Shown: positions 1-8,694 of the stretch, piece after piece
How the letters are laid out: every line of letters begins with the position of its first letter
How positions within the stretch are numbered: the stretch's first letter is position 1
NCBI RefSeq assembly: GCF_001315105.1
Contig: NZ_BAZR01000045.1
Span: 1 to 32,524 of the forward strand
DNA: 32,524 nt
Direction of reading: 5' to 3'
From: Paenibacillus sp. JCM 10914
Lineage (GTDB): Bacteria > Bacillota > Bacilli > Paenibacillales > Paenibacillaceae
The notes under the pieces: generated by a model
What the model was told of the DNA's origin: nothing
What the model saw: only the letters and a program-made list of their open reading frames with translations
The model's database searches: none
Translations under genes and position numbers: made by a program

Positions 1-1
1 A

Positions 2-1732
2 GAGCCTGAACAATTAGATCAGTATCATTTTTTTCACGCTTCATCAAACCTAAGCCATGTAGCGTCGAAGCAATTGGATAAACCTCTTAGCTTATCGACT
101 AACCATGGTCAAAATGGGGGGCGTCCAACGGAGTGCTTGTGGCATAACCGTTACCATGCAGACATCGTTATCATAAACAGTGCTACAGGAGAAACATTAG
201 ATCTTATCACAGGTAAACGACCGGTTGGGATGCGTCTCTCCAATGATGGCGAGTACCTTGCGGTTACGAGTTGTCAAGGCGAGGAATCGGAGCATACACA
301 GCAAGTTGTATTCGATCTATGGATTTGTCCGATATATGGCCGTGGCGAACCATGGTGTGCAACAGAAAACATTCGTATGGATTATGGCTTAAGTTTTTGT
401 TGGGGTTATGATGGTCAATCTATTGTTTATACCACGAGAGGTCCTTTATCGGATGGAGGACTGTGGTCGGTTCAGACCTTACTTCCAAATCAGCCTCAGT
501 TATTGGGCAAACCGGATAATGTACATTTAGGTCGTGAATATGATTCTCCAATCTCATTAACCAACGGGGGAATGATTACCGTAGCAGAAGGGAAGTTATG
601 GTATCTGGCCCCGGAAACTAGTACTTTCAAATACATTGACATAGAACCTCATATCGTAGCGGCTTTTTCACCACTAGCTGGGACTAGTAGCATATTGGTT
701 CAAACCCGCAACATGGCGGAAGGAGTAGATGGATTCTGGGAGATCGAGCTACTGACTTGGGAAGCTAACAAAATCCTGGAAGAGAATCTAGGGCATATAC
801 CTTGGTTTGAAGGTGGGGCCGCATATGGAAACAAAGCTGGAAATAAGCTCTTGGTTTATGTTGCGCAAAACGCAGATAGGCCGCCAGCTCTTAAAATAAA
901 CTTGAATAATAGCACACTGAAAACGATGGAGTTATCAGAGATATATGAAACCGATCTCGGAACGACTGAACTGATTACTTGGCAGAGTAACAATCAGGAA
1001 CTAAGGGGGGCGCTATTGTTACCTCATGGAGTTGACGGAAAAGTCCCTGTTATTGTACGTGTCTATGGCGGTGCAATGCAATCTAGTCAATATCGTAACT
1101 TCGGCTTGAGCACGGGAAATGCCGACAACCATCATATTTTGGCAGCGAACGGTTTCGCTGTTTTTCTGCCCGATCTTCCCATGCACCGTACAAATGAACC
1201 AGCAGAAGATATTAGCCATGCGATAGAAGATGCGTTACGAATACTGCGAAAGCACAGCAGGGTCGACCCTGAACGTATAGGAATCATCGGGCATTCCTTC
1301 GGAGGTTATTCAGCGCTCGTAGGTATAACGAAAACCCCGATTTTTAAAGCGGCTGTTATATCGGCCGGGATAGGCAGTTTAGTCAGTTTCTATACGGACT
1401 TTGATCCTTTATCGCCATCTCATAACTATGGCTGGGTAGAGGACGGCCAAGCGAACCTGGGCGTTACGCTGTGGGAGGATACCGATCGATATATTCGTAA
1501 TTCTCCATTGTTCAATTTAGATCAGGTCCAAGCACCGGTCTTGATTATTCAAGGCATGCGGGACTCATTATGTCGAAATGAAGCGGGTCCGATCTATTCG
1601 GCACTAAATAGATTAAAGAAAACGGCAAGCTTGGCCATCTATAACGAGGACCATTGGCAAGGGACCTGGAGCAGAGAGAGCATAGAAGATTATTATAATC
1701 GCGTGATCGCTTGGTTTGAAGAATATCTATAG
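2..1732 (+). CDS. S9-type prolyl oligopeptidase family serine peptidase, 5' end cut by window
   Basis: This is an alpha/beta hydrolase of the prolyl oligopeptidase (S9) type, which cleaves short peptides or acyl substrates. The frame is open from base 2 through the TTG at 74, so the gene starts before the window and 74 is probably not its start. Counting from 74, the first ~280 residues carry beta-propeller-like strands (HADIVIINSATGE, GYDGQSIVYTTRGP). The C-terminal ~250 residues are the hydrolase domain. The nucleophile is Ser408 in GHSFGGYS, the likely acid is Asp497 in QGMRDS, and the likely base is His527 in NEDHW. I see no signal peptide in the visible part. It ends at TAG, and ~150 noncoding bases follow. 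The exact substrate cannot be read from the sequence. An acylaminoacyl-peptidase or dipeptidyl peptidase-like esterase is equally possible. Confidence 0.85.
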   Translation, partial: EPEQLDQYHFFHASSNLSHVASKQLDKPLSLSTNHGQNGGRPTECLWHNRYHADIVIINSATGETLDLITGKRPVGMRLSNDGEYLAVTSCQGEESEHTQQVVFDLWICPIYGRGEPWCATENIRMDYGLSFCWGYDGQSIVYTTRGPLSDGGLWSVQTLLPNQPQLLGKPDNVHLGREYDSPISLTNGGMITVAEGKLWYLAPETSTFKYIDIEPHIVAAFSPLAGTSSILVQTRNMAEGVDGFWEIELLTWEANKILEENLGHIPWFEGGAAYGNKAGNKLLVYVAQNADRPPALKINLNNSTLKTMELSEIYETDLGTTELITWQSNNQELRGALLLPHGVDGKVPVIVRVYGGAMQSSQYRNFGLSTGNADNHHILAANGFAVFLPDLPMHRTNEPAEDISHAIEDALRILRKHSRVDPERIGIIGHSFGGYSALVGITKTPIFKAAVISAGIGSLVSFYTDFDPLSPSHNYGWVEDGQANLGVTLWEDTDRYIRNSPLFNLDQVQAPVLIIQGMRDSLCRNEAGPIYSALNRLKKTASLAIYNEDHWQGTWSRESIEDYYNRVIAWFEEYL

Positions 1733-1843
1733 ATCAACTGGCAACTGCAGCAGGAGCAGGTGAGGGAGCGCATGGAATGGATTATTAATAAAATAGCATC
1801 ATATAGAATATTTCGGGTTTCAACTCATTAATATGGTAATGTC

Positions 1844-1866
1844 GTTCATCGATAACGATGGCGAAC
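1844..1866. promoter_or_regulatory. Dyad symmetry before the secreted beta-helix gene
   Basis: CATCG and CGATG arms flank ATAA at 1847-1860. A wider GTTC/GAAC pair (1844-1847 and 1863-1866) surrounds them. The element lies about 20 bases before the start of the secreted protein gene, so it could be an operator or a 5' hairpin. Only the symmetry is seen; the role is inferred. Confidence 0.3.
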
Positions 1867-1885
1867 ATGATCATAAAAGGGATTG

Positions 1886-3132
1886 ATGAAATTCATGACG
1901 AAGTCACGCTTACGTACAGGCTGGCTTAAGAGACCGATCACGGTGTTATCGGCGCTGCTGCTGTTGCTGAGCACGCTCTTTACTTGGGGCCATGCTAGCG
2001 CGGAATCGCCTATTACATCAAGCACTGCAGGGATGGCGGTATCTGCCGACTGCTCGGCAGCACCATGGAATGCCAGCAGTTCATACAGCGGTGGGGCAGA
2101 AGTAACGCATGCAGCAAGTTATGGAAAGCCAAGTGGTGGACGTCAGGGGAGGAACCGGGCACAACCGGGCAATGGGGAGTATGGGAAGACAAGGGAGCTT
2201 GCGGACCGGGGAACGGTGATGGTACATCTCCGCCGGTACCGTCCGATGATGTGATCGCCTGTTCTACTACGTCATGTCTTCAAAGTGCTTTGAAGAATGT
2301 GGTTCCCGGTAAACGGATTGTGCTGGCACCCGGTACGTACATCGGAAGTTTCTCTTCCACGGTCAAAGGGACCGCACAGCAACCAATCGTAATCGAGAGC
2401 CAGGATCCAGTCAACCCGGCTATTATTTCCGGTTATTCCATAGGATCGGGATATAGTTTACGCATCCAGGGAGATTATTGGCTGATCCGTCATCTGAAGT
2501 TTACTAACGCTCAGAAGGGCATCCTGCTGGATAACGCTAATTACAGCCGGATTACCGATGTCGAGGTCTATAATATCGGTTACGAGGCCGTGCACTTTCG
2601 GGATGGTACATCCAATAGCATCATCGAGAATTCCCGTATTCATAATACCGGTAAGACCGGACCCGGGTTCGGAGAAGGAGTCTATGTAGGATCAGCCGAA
2701 GGCGCAAGCTATAATCAGAATACGCACTACAATACGATCCGCAATGTGGTATTCGGTCCGAATATCACCGCAGAGCATATTGATATCAAGGAGAGATCCA
2801 TCGGGACATTGGTGGAGAATTGCACCTTCTATGGTGAGGGGATTAGCGGAGCTAATTATGCCGACAGCTTCATCGATGTGAAGGGGAACAACGCGGTGAT
2901 TCGGAATAATACGGCATATCAGAATGGCAATAATGTCATTATCGATGCATTTCAGCTCCACGAAATCGTTCCAGGCTGGGGGATCAATAATACCTTTACA
3001 GGCAATACCGTTTATTTGAGTGATCCTGCCGTGTACGTCATTGGCGCGTATAATAATACTTCCGCCACGGCCTCTCAGAATACGAGAAGTCCAGCCGGCA
3101 ACATGTACAAAGGTAACGTTACCGTACAATAA
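1886..3132 (+). pseudogene. Secreted CBM5/12 plus parallel beta-helix protein, frame broken near 2111
   Basis: This is an exported polysaccharide-binding and probably polysaccharide-cleaving protein. ATG 1886 (after AAAAGGG at 1875-1881) opens a signal peptide: basic MKFMTKSRLRTGWLKR, a leucine-rich core, and likely cleavage after HASA (residue 39). A chitin/cellulose-binding CBM5/12 module follows. Its first half (APWNASSSYSGGAEVTH) is in one frame and its second half (LWKAKWWTSGEEPG) is in the next. One extra G at 2110/2111 (CATGGCAGC) joins them as VTHGSKLWKAKWW, the family spacing, and gives a 415-residue protein. From about residue 125 on there are right-handed beta-helix repeats rich in N-N-x and G-N-x turns (IVLAPGTYIG, IIENSRIHNTG, AVIRNNTAYQNGNN). 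These resemble polysaccharide lyase folds, but I cannot assign a PL family. The break is more likely a sequence error than decay, because both halves keep family motifs. Confidence 0.75.
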
Positions 3133-3147
3133 AGAAACATTCGTCCT

Positions 3148-3175
3148 AACCCGCAGACTATGCAGCCTGCGGGTT
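3148..3175 (+). terminator. Rho-independent terminator after the beta-helix gene
   Basis: Perfect 9-bp stem AACCCGCAG/CTGCGGGTT with a 10-base loop, 15 bases after the stop, followed by a weak ATTTG tract. The convergent lysR gene ends 12 bases further on, so the hairpin may also serve the other strand, although there is no T run on that side. Confidence 0.65.
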
Positions 3176-3186
3176 ATTTGCCTAAA

Positions 3187-4077
3187 TCAGCATCCCGGAG
3201 ATCCTTCACCATTCGGATGAAGTTCATGACTGCGGCGGATAAGTTCATGCCTACGAGTACAGATTGCAATGATATTTTGCAGTTCTACTCCGTCGACGAA
3301 GACGCGGGAAAGTTCCTTGCGCTCCACATAGTCTCGCACAACGAGCGATGACACGAAGTTGGCACCGTACCCAGCGATGACCGCTGTGATCGCTTCGTGC
3401 AGTCCATTGAATTGCAGCGCGATGCGCGGAGAGGGCGCGCTGTAGGTGCGGCATAAGGAGAACAAGCGCTCGCGAGTTGAGCTGCCTTCTTCGCGCATCA
3501 CAAATGGCTCTCTCATCATCTCGTGCAAGGAGATTTGCTGGTCGGCATAACGGTGATCCGGTGATACCACAAACCATAATTCGTCTTGAAACAATTCTTC
3601 CATCTGAATTTCGTCCGGGGATTCTTCTGGCAGTCCACCATAGATGGCAAGGTCGACCTCCATATTGAGCAGTTGTTGTAACGCATCGCTGGAGTTGGTC
3701 GTTGTTATACTCATCTCCACATCTTCATACTGCTGTTTATACCTTGCCAGCCAAGCGGGCAAGAGAAAATGAGCTGGAAGATAGGTAGCCGCTAATCGAA
3801 CATGACCCTTCGTGCCGCTGCGGTAATCCTGACAGAACTGTTCGATCTGCTGTTCGACGGAGAACAGTCTCTGGGCGAGTGGAAATAACTCTGCACCTGC
3901 TTCGGTTAAGCGGATTCCTCTGCCTTGTGGCTGGAACAGGTCGAAGGTCAGTTCTTTTTCGAATTTTTTGATCTGGGCGGTAATGGCGGGCTGGCTAATA
4001 TGGAGTAACTCGGCTGCACGTGTAACGCTTCCAGTCGTTGCAATGACGTGAAATAAACGTAAGGCATGTAGATTCAT
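3187..4077 (-). CDS. LysR-family transcriptional regulator
   Basis: This is a DNA-binding regulator of 296 residues, the usual LysR length. The N-terminal winged helix-turn-helix reads FHVIATTGSVTRAAELLHISQPAITAQIKKFEKEL. A substrate-binding domain in two lobes follows, with RLAATYLPAHFLLPAWLARYKQQYEDVEM opening the first lobe. I chose ATG 4077 (MNLHALRLF) because GAAGGGG lies 9 bases before it. The longer reading from TTG 4095 would put the start inside that ribosome binding site. The gene is divergent from the O-methyltransferase at 4200, and a T-N11-A dyad (4111-4131) lies between them, which suggests it controls that neighbour and itself. The inducer is unknown. Confidence 0.9.
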   Translation of the reverse strand: MNLHALRLFHVIATTGSVTRAAELLHISQPAITAQIKKFEKELTFDLFQPQGRGIRLTEAGAELFPLAQRLFSVEQQIEQFCQDYRSGTKGHVRLAATYLPAHFLLPAWLARYKQQYEDVEMSITTTNSSDALQQLLNMEVDLAIYGGLPEESPDEIQMEELFQDELWFVVSPDHRYADQQISLHEMMREPFVMREEGSSTRERLFSLCRTYSAPSPRIALQFNGLHEAITAVIAGYGANFVSSLVVRDYVERKELSRVFVDGVELQNIIAICTRRHELIRRSHELHPNGEGSPGC

Positions 4078-4110
4078 TGAGATGTGCCCCTTCAAATGAT
4101 ATATAAAAGT

Positions 4111-4131
4111 TATGTGTTGGTTATTAACATA
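4111..4131. promoter_or_regulatory. LysR box (T-N11-A dyad) between lysR and O-methyltransferase
   Basis: TATGT and ACATA arms are separated by exactly 11 bases, the standard LysR T-N11-A form. The site lies between two divergent starts. A possible promoter for the methyltransferase overlaps it: TTGGTT (4117-4122), 18 bases, TATGAT (4141-4146). The dyad is seen; binding by the adjacent LysR is inferred. Confidence 0.5.
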
Positions 4132-4199
4132 TATTATATCTATGATAATAAATCACATACAATGAAATTGGGAACACAAACATGAAGGAGGTAAGAAAT

Positions 4200-4877
4200 A
4201 TGAAGGATGCAACAACATGGGAGAAAGTCGATGAGTATGTGACGGAACGGGTAATACCTTTTGACGGGGTCATGGAGAAGGTACTATCTAACAACCGGCA
4301 AGCCGAATTACCTGATATCGCTGTATCCCCGGCTCAGGGCAAATGGCTGAACGTCATCGTTCAGATCAAAGGGGCGAAACGGATTTTGGAGCTTGGTACA
4401 CTGGGCGGCTATAGCACCATATGGATGGCAAGAGCGATGGGGACAGACGGGCGGCTTATCACACTGGAACTTGACCCGCATCATGCGGAGACCGCAAAAG
4501 CGAATATTGCGGTGGCCGGCCTTGAAGATCGTGTCGACATCCGTGTAGGAAATGCGCTTGAGCAGTTGGAGCAGCTCTCTAAAGAAGAAACCGAACCCTT
4601 TGATCTCATCTTCATCGATGCGGATAAGCCGAACAATCCGAATTATTTACGCTGGGCGCTGCATTTCTCTCGTCCGGGTACCGTGATCATAGTCGATAAT
4701 GTCATTCGAGACGGCGAAGTGATCGACCATCATAGCACAGACCCTCGGGTGCATGGGGTACGCAAGTTCTTTGACATCCTATCAACGGAGCTGCGACTAA
4801 CCGGCACAGCACTACAAACCGTAGGAAGCAAGGGATACGATGGGTTCTATATAGGCGTGGTTGTTTCTGCGGATTGA
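4200..4877 (+). CDS. SAM-dependent O-methyltransferase (family 3, YrrM/CCoAMT-like)
   Basis: This enzyme transfers a methyl group from S-adenosylmethionine to a hydroxyl, probably a catechol-like one, in the cytoplasm. It has 225 residues from ATG 4200, with AAGGAGGT at 4185-4192. An upstream ATG at 4182 lies across that ribosome binding site and is unlikely. Family 3 marks are the SAM loop ILELGTLGGYSTIWMA, the acidic strand end ITLELDPHHAE, and the metal-binding run DLIFIDADKPNN followed by VIIVDNVIRDGEV. These Asp/Asn residues normally hold Mg2+ or Ca2+ and the substrate. It is divergent from lysR and ends at a shared bidirectional terminator. The true acceptor cannot be read from sequence. 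Confidence 0.88.
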   Translation: MKDATTWEKVDEYVTERVIPFDGVMEKVLSNNRQAELPDIAVSPAQGKWLNVIVQIKGAKRILELGTLGGYSTIWMARAMGTDGRLITLELDPHHAETAKANIAVAGLEDRVDIRVGNALEQLEQLSKEETEPFDLIFIDADKPNNPNYLRWALHFSRPGTVIIVDNVIRDGEVIDHHSTDPRVHGVRKFFDILSTELRLTGTALQTVGSKGYDGFYIGVVVSAD

Positions 4878-4905
4878 TAAAAGCGTTCGAGGTCGACATC
4901 AAACA

Positions 4906-4953
4906 GGAACAGGGCTGCCATCCGGTTATCGCAACCTGATGCAGCCCTGTTCC
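4906..4953. terminator. Bidirectional terminator between O-methyltransferase and MMPL gene
   Basis: Perfect 13-bp stem GGAACAGGGCTGC/GCAGCCCTGTTCC with a 22-base loop. On the plus strand ATGTTTTATTT follows; on the minus strand TGTTTGATG follows. It lies between two convergent genes (stops at 4877 and 4969) and can end both transcripts. Confidence 0.8.
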
Positions 4954-4968
4954 ATGTTTTATTTCGTG

Positions 4969-7900
4969 TTACATATGGACATCATGTCCGTGATTGGTGG
5001 ATTCACCGCGTTCTTTCGATGTGAAGGGCCACCAGTTAGCCCGGCCGAAGATACGCACCATAACCGGTACGAAGAACGGCAGGAAGACCAGTGCATACAG
5101 TACAAGACCGACTAGTACAACGGTGGCGATCTGCATCATCGACAAGACGCCGGACGGATACATTGCCGCAAAGGTGCCGCCCAGAATGACCATCGCCGAC
5201 AGAATAACAGTCCCCATATTGCGCATCGCATGGAGAATCGCATCTTTAACATCCCAAGATTTGTTCTCGTTGAAGCGCGCCATCAGGAAGATGCTGTAAT
5301 CAACACCGAGCGCAACCAGCATGACAAAGCTGAAGAACGGTGTTGCCCAGGTGATGCCCGAATAACCTAAGCCGTGAACGAAAATCATCTCGGTCACGCC
5401 AACCGCGGTGAAATAAGTAATCACAAGCGAAATGATCAAGTAGATCGGCATCACGATGGAGCGAAGAAGCACAACGAGAATGATAAAGATTCCGCTCAGC
5501 ATGAGGATAACCGTCCGGGTGTAATCTTGGTTGGAGATCGTCTGCAGGTCATTGTTCGTGCTCGTAATCCCGCTGATAGCAACCTCGGCGTTTTCCAGCT
5601 TGGTGTCTTTAACAGCACGATCGACCGCCATCTGAATCTGCGCAACAGAAGCTAGGGCTTCTTCACTATACGGATTCGTGGATAATACCACATCCAGCGT
5701 CATCACCTTGCGGTTATCGGATAGATAGGTATCGAATACCGTCTGGAATTCCTCGTTTGAAAGAGCCTCTTGCGGTATGAAGAAGCCGCTTAGATCTTCA
5801 TCCTGTACATCCTGGATCTGCTGTAAATAGTCCTGTGCCGTTTGGAGCCCGTCGGAGATTTGCTTCAGTCCGTCGGCGCTTGCATTCAAGCCCTCTGTAA
5901 GCTCGCCGATCTGCCCGGTAAGCTCGCCGAAGCCGTCTGCCAACTGCTTCTGTCCGCCCTGCAGTTGATCCAGTCCGCCTGTAATGGTAGGTATCTGATC
6001 TACGATCTGCCCTTGACCGCCCGCTGCTTGCAAGAGACCCGCTTGCAGTTCGCCAATGCCAGCCACCAGTTGTTGTAGTCCATCGCCAAGTGCCGATTGT
6101 CCCGCAGCTACCTGCGCAAAGCTGGCGTTAGCGTCCGATACGCCGGCGGATACGCCCGCAAGCTGCTGTGCAACCTGCTGCAATCCTGCCGTCAGTTCCG
6201 CTGTGCCGGATGCGGTTTGCGCAATCGTCCCCTTAATCGTCTGATAATCGATGTCCTGCATGAGTTCAGGGTAATTGCTCTCTAATCCGGCGAAGGAGCT
6301 TTCCAGACCGGCAAGCGCCTCGGCAACACTACCCAACTGTTCGTGAATATTGGATAGGCCGCCATCCAGTGCGGTTAAGCCTGCGCCAAGCTGCTGATAA
6401 CCTGCAACCAACTGAGACTGCGCTTCAGCCAGTTCTTGCGCGCTTTGTGCTGCTTGCGCTAGGCCGGCTTTGATCTCACCAGCGCCGCTGCTTCCGCTTT
6501 CGATGCCTTGTTGAATGGCCGTCAACCCTTGACTAAGTTCGATGATGCCATCCTTCAAGTCGGACGTACCTTTTGTCAACTCCTGAGCACCAGCCGCCGC
6601 TTCACTTAGCTTCGGCGCATTATCGCTTAGCTGCTGACCGGCCTCGGATAAGCCATTCTGAATTTGAGCCAGGCCATCGGTAGTTTCGCCAAGGCCATCA
6701 TTCAACGTTTTGACCTGGGTAGGAATCAGAAAATCATTAATGAGCTCGCCTGTCGGCCTGGACAGGCTGCGAATGCTGGATACGCCATCTACTTTCTCCG
6801 CTTCACGGCTGATTTTCTCCGCGAGACCGATATATTCTGCGCTATCCATCTCGTCATCATTTTTGATTACGATGGTCGTTGGCAGCGACTGCCCGGGACC
6901 GAAGCTGTCGGAGATGATATTGAAGCCTTTGACGGAGTCATAACCAGAACCGATCTCTTCCAGGCTGTTAAATGATAGTTTGCCGCTATAGGTAGCAAGG
7001 AACGGCGTCACGATAACAGCAACAACGAGCATGGCTGCCCATGGGCGTTTAAGTGAGAAGGATCCGGCCGCCCCCCATAGCTTGTTCTCGCTATGTTCCA
7101 GCTTGCCGCGGGAAGGCCAGAATAATCGCTTGCCGAGCACGGCCATGAAGAACGGTACGACGGTAACAAGTGCAATCAGCATCACCGCTATGCCTATAGC
7201 TACGGCAACGGCAGATTTGTAGAGAATGAATTGGGACAAGCCGATCGCCGCAAATCCGACGAATACGGCCAAGCCGGAATAGAAGACGGTACCGCCGGCT
7301 TTTTTATACGTTTGAATAATTGCGCTGGTTGTATCTTCAGCATGAGCGAGTTCTTCCTTGAAGCGACTGATAAGCAAAATACAATAGTCGGTCCCGATTC
7401 CGAACATGACGGCCACCATGAAGATTTGGGTAAAGCTTGAGATCGGGAAGTCAAACCGATCCACCAGGAACGATACGACTGATTGCGATACGAGGTAGCT
7501 GAGCCCTACCGTAAGCAGTGGCACCAGAGGTGCTACAAATGAACGGAATACGAGGAACAGAATCAGTAGGATAAAGACGACGGTAATATACTCCGTTTTC
7601 TTCAGGCCTTCCTCGGAGCTGACGATCGTATCTTCATTAATCAGCCCTTCGCTCGTGAGGTAATGATCTGCACTGACGCCGTTCAGCACTTCAGCTACCT
7701 TGTCGGGAAGCTCCTTGACCGCGTCCTGGCCGCCGATCACCTGTAAGGCAACCATGATCGTCTTGCCATCATCTGCGATTAAGGTATCCGCCAGTTCGGT
7801 CTGTGTAAACGGTTCGTTAATGGAATGAATGTGGAGTGAAGCCTTGTTATCCTGCAAGGATTGAACACCTTGACGGATGCTTTCTTTATCCGCATCACTA

Positions 7901-8136
7901 AGCCCTTCAGGCTGATTGAAGACAAGCGCTACTTGTTGCAGCGTCTCTCCGCCCTCACTGCCGGAAGCTTCTTTCATTATTTCTGCCGCCCTGGAAGAGG
8001 TGTAGCCCTCGGGTACAGAGAGCTGGCCTTTCTCCCTGACCAAATCGGCCATGGATGGTGCCGTTATAAATAACACAACGGCGAGGACCAGCCACAAGGC
8101 GATAACGATCCATCTAGCTTTCAGTATGGCTTTCAA
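4969..8136 (-). CDS. MMPL/RND-family membrane transporter with long coiled extracellular loop
   Basis: This is a 1055-residue inner-membrane exporter of the MMPL (YdfJ-like) type, likely proton-driven and moving lipids or drugs. Each half has one membrane block. Helix 1 is IVIALWLVLAVVLFITAP. The first cluster runs from about residue 170 to 380 (FILLILFLVFRSFVAPLVPL, FGIGTDYCILLISRFKEE). The second runs from about 860 to 1030 (MLVALGVDYSIFLMARFNE), and GTDY/GVDY are the family proton-relay motifs. Between them about 330 residues form heptad-like L/G/Q repeats (GLTALDGGLSNIHEQL, GDGLQQLVAGIGELQ), predicted as a long extracellular coiled coil. The start is TTG at 8136 with GGAGGG upstream. The start overlaps the marR stop in TTGA, so the two are translationally coupled. 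A MarR-type repressor thus controls it. Confidence 0.92.
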   Translation of the reverse strand: MKAILKARWIVIALWLVLAVVLFITAPSMADLVREKGQLSVPEGYTSSRAAEIMKEASGSEGGETLQQVALVFNQPEGLSDADKESIRQGVQSLQDNKASLHIHSINEPFTQTELADTLIADDGKTIMVALQVIGGQDAVKELPDKVAEVLNGVSADHYLTSEGLINEDTIVSSEEGLKKTEYITVVFILLILFLVFRSFVAPLVPLLTVGLSYLVSQSVVSFLVDRFDFPISSFTQIFMVAVMFGIGTDYCILLISRFKEELAHAEDTTSAIIQTYKKAGGTVFYSGLAVFVGFAAIGLSQFILYKSAVAVAIGIAVMLIALVTVVPFFMAVLGKRLFWPSRGKLEHSENKLWGAAGSFSLKRPWAAMLVVAVIVTPFLATYSGKLSFNSLEEIGSGYDSVKGFNIISDSFGPGQSLPTTIVIKNDDEMDSAEYIGLAEKISREAEKVDGVSSIRSLSRPTGELINDFLIPTQVKTLNDGLGETTDGLAQIQNGLSEAGQQLSDNAPKLSEAAAGAQELTKGTSDLKDGIIELSQGLTAIQQGIESGSSGAGEIKAGLAQAAQSAQELAEAQSQLVAGYQQLGAGLTALDGGLSNIHEQLGSVAEALAGLESSFAGLESNYPELMQDIDYQTIKGTIAQTASGTAELTAGLQQVAQQLAGVSAGVSDANASFAQVAAGQSALGDGLQQLVAGIGELQAGLLQAAGGQGQIVDQIPTITGGLDQLQGGQKQLADGFGELTGQIGELTEGLNASADGLKQISDGLQTAQDYLQQIQDVQDEDLSGFFIPQEALSNEEFQTVFDTYLSDNRKVMTLDVVLSTNPYSEEALASVAQIQMAVDRAVKDTKLENAEVAISGITSTNNDLQTISNQDYTRTVILMLSGIFIILVVLLRSIVMPIYLIISLVITYFTAVGVTEMIFVHGLGYSGITWATPFFSFVMLVALGVDYSIFLMARFNENKSWDVKDAILHAMRNMGTVILSAMVILGGTFAAMYPSGVLSMMQIATVVLVGLVLYALVFLPFFVPVMVRIFGRANWWPFTSKERGESTNHGHDVHM

Positions 8137-8585
8137 TTCTTTCTCCCTCCTGATTCCTGCATTAAATGCCCTAGCTTCTCGAACATGGAGATGAACATCT
8201 CGATATCTTTATCTTCAAAATGCTGCAAGTAAGGGGAGATAATCTCCCTGACCTGCTCATGGGCGGATTCGAAAATGGTTGCTCCATAATCGGTTAAAGA
8301 AAGATAAACAATTCGCCGATCCGATTCATCACGGGTTCGCTGAATAATTCCAGCGTCCACAAGCCGGTTAATGATGGCCGTTATCGAGCTTTTGCCAACC
8401 GCCAGTTGCTCCGCCAACAAGGACGAGGTGCAATGGGTCATGCTATTGATCAATCGAACCACCTGGAATTGGTCGTTCGTCAGATCTTCGCCAAGATGTT
8501 CCCGGATTTGCGCATTAATTCGCCTTGTGACCAGTAGATGTACATCCACATACCGGTCGATCCATTGTTTAGCCTTGTCGTTCAA
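8133..8585 (-). CDS. MarR-family repressor of the MMPL operon
   Basis: This winged-helix regulator is expected to bind its own promoter and let go when it binds a small hydrophobic compound. The DNA-binding core reads TSSLLAEQLAVGKSSITAIINRLVDAGIIQRTRDESDRR, with the wing at DESDRRIVYLSLT. I prefer TTG 8585 (protein begins MNDKAKQWIDRY, 150 residues) because GAGAGGAG lies 8 bases before it. A longer reading to GTG 8612 would run the coding sequence through the operator at 8601-8643. The gene overlaps the MMPL transporter start by 4 bases. The promoter and operator are both visible, so autoregulation is very likely. Confidence 0.9.
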   Translation of the reverse strand: MNDKAKQWIDRYVDVHLLVTRRINAQIREHLGEDLTNDQFQVVRLINSMTHCTSSLLAEQLAVGKSSITAIINRLVDAGIIQRTRDESDRRIVYLSLTDYGATIFESAHEQVREIISPYLQHFEDKDIEMFISMFEKLGHLMQESGGRKN

Positions 8586-8600
8586 TGATAGTGCTCCTCT

Positions 8601-8643
8601 CATATAGTTCACGTATGAAATAGTTTCACTATAGAACTATATG
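8601..8643. promoter_or_regulatory. MarR operator: perfect 10-bp inverted repeat with internal half sites
   Basis: CATATAGTTC (8601-8610) and GAACTATATG (8634-8643) are exact inverted copies. A further ATAGTT at 8620-8625 pairs with AACTAT at 8635-8640. The array covers the -10 element and the leader of marR, so bound repressor would block transcription of marR and the MMPL gene. The sequence symmetry is direct; the repressor's identity is inferred from adjacency. Confidence 0.75.
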
Positions 8644-8664
8644 GGAGCAGGAAGGAAAAGTCAA
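8636..8664 (-). promoter_or_regulatory. Sigma-A promoter of marR-MMPL operon
   Basis: Read on the minus strand: TTGACT (8664-8659), 17-base spacer, TATAGT (8641-8636). Spacing is ideal, the -10 element lies inside the MarR operator, and the start codon is about 50 bases downstream. Confidence 0.75.
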
Positions 8665-8694
8665 TTGTGATTTGGGAGCAAGTACAAAGATTGC

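Noticed and set aside
2692..3129. 145-residue minus-strand frame inside the beta-helix gene
   Set aside because: Shadow frame; the plus strand has clear beta-helix repeats and a following terminator.
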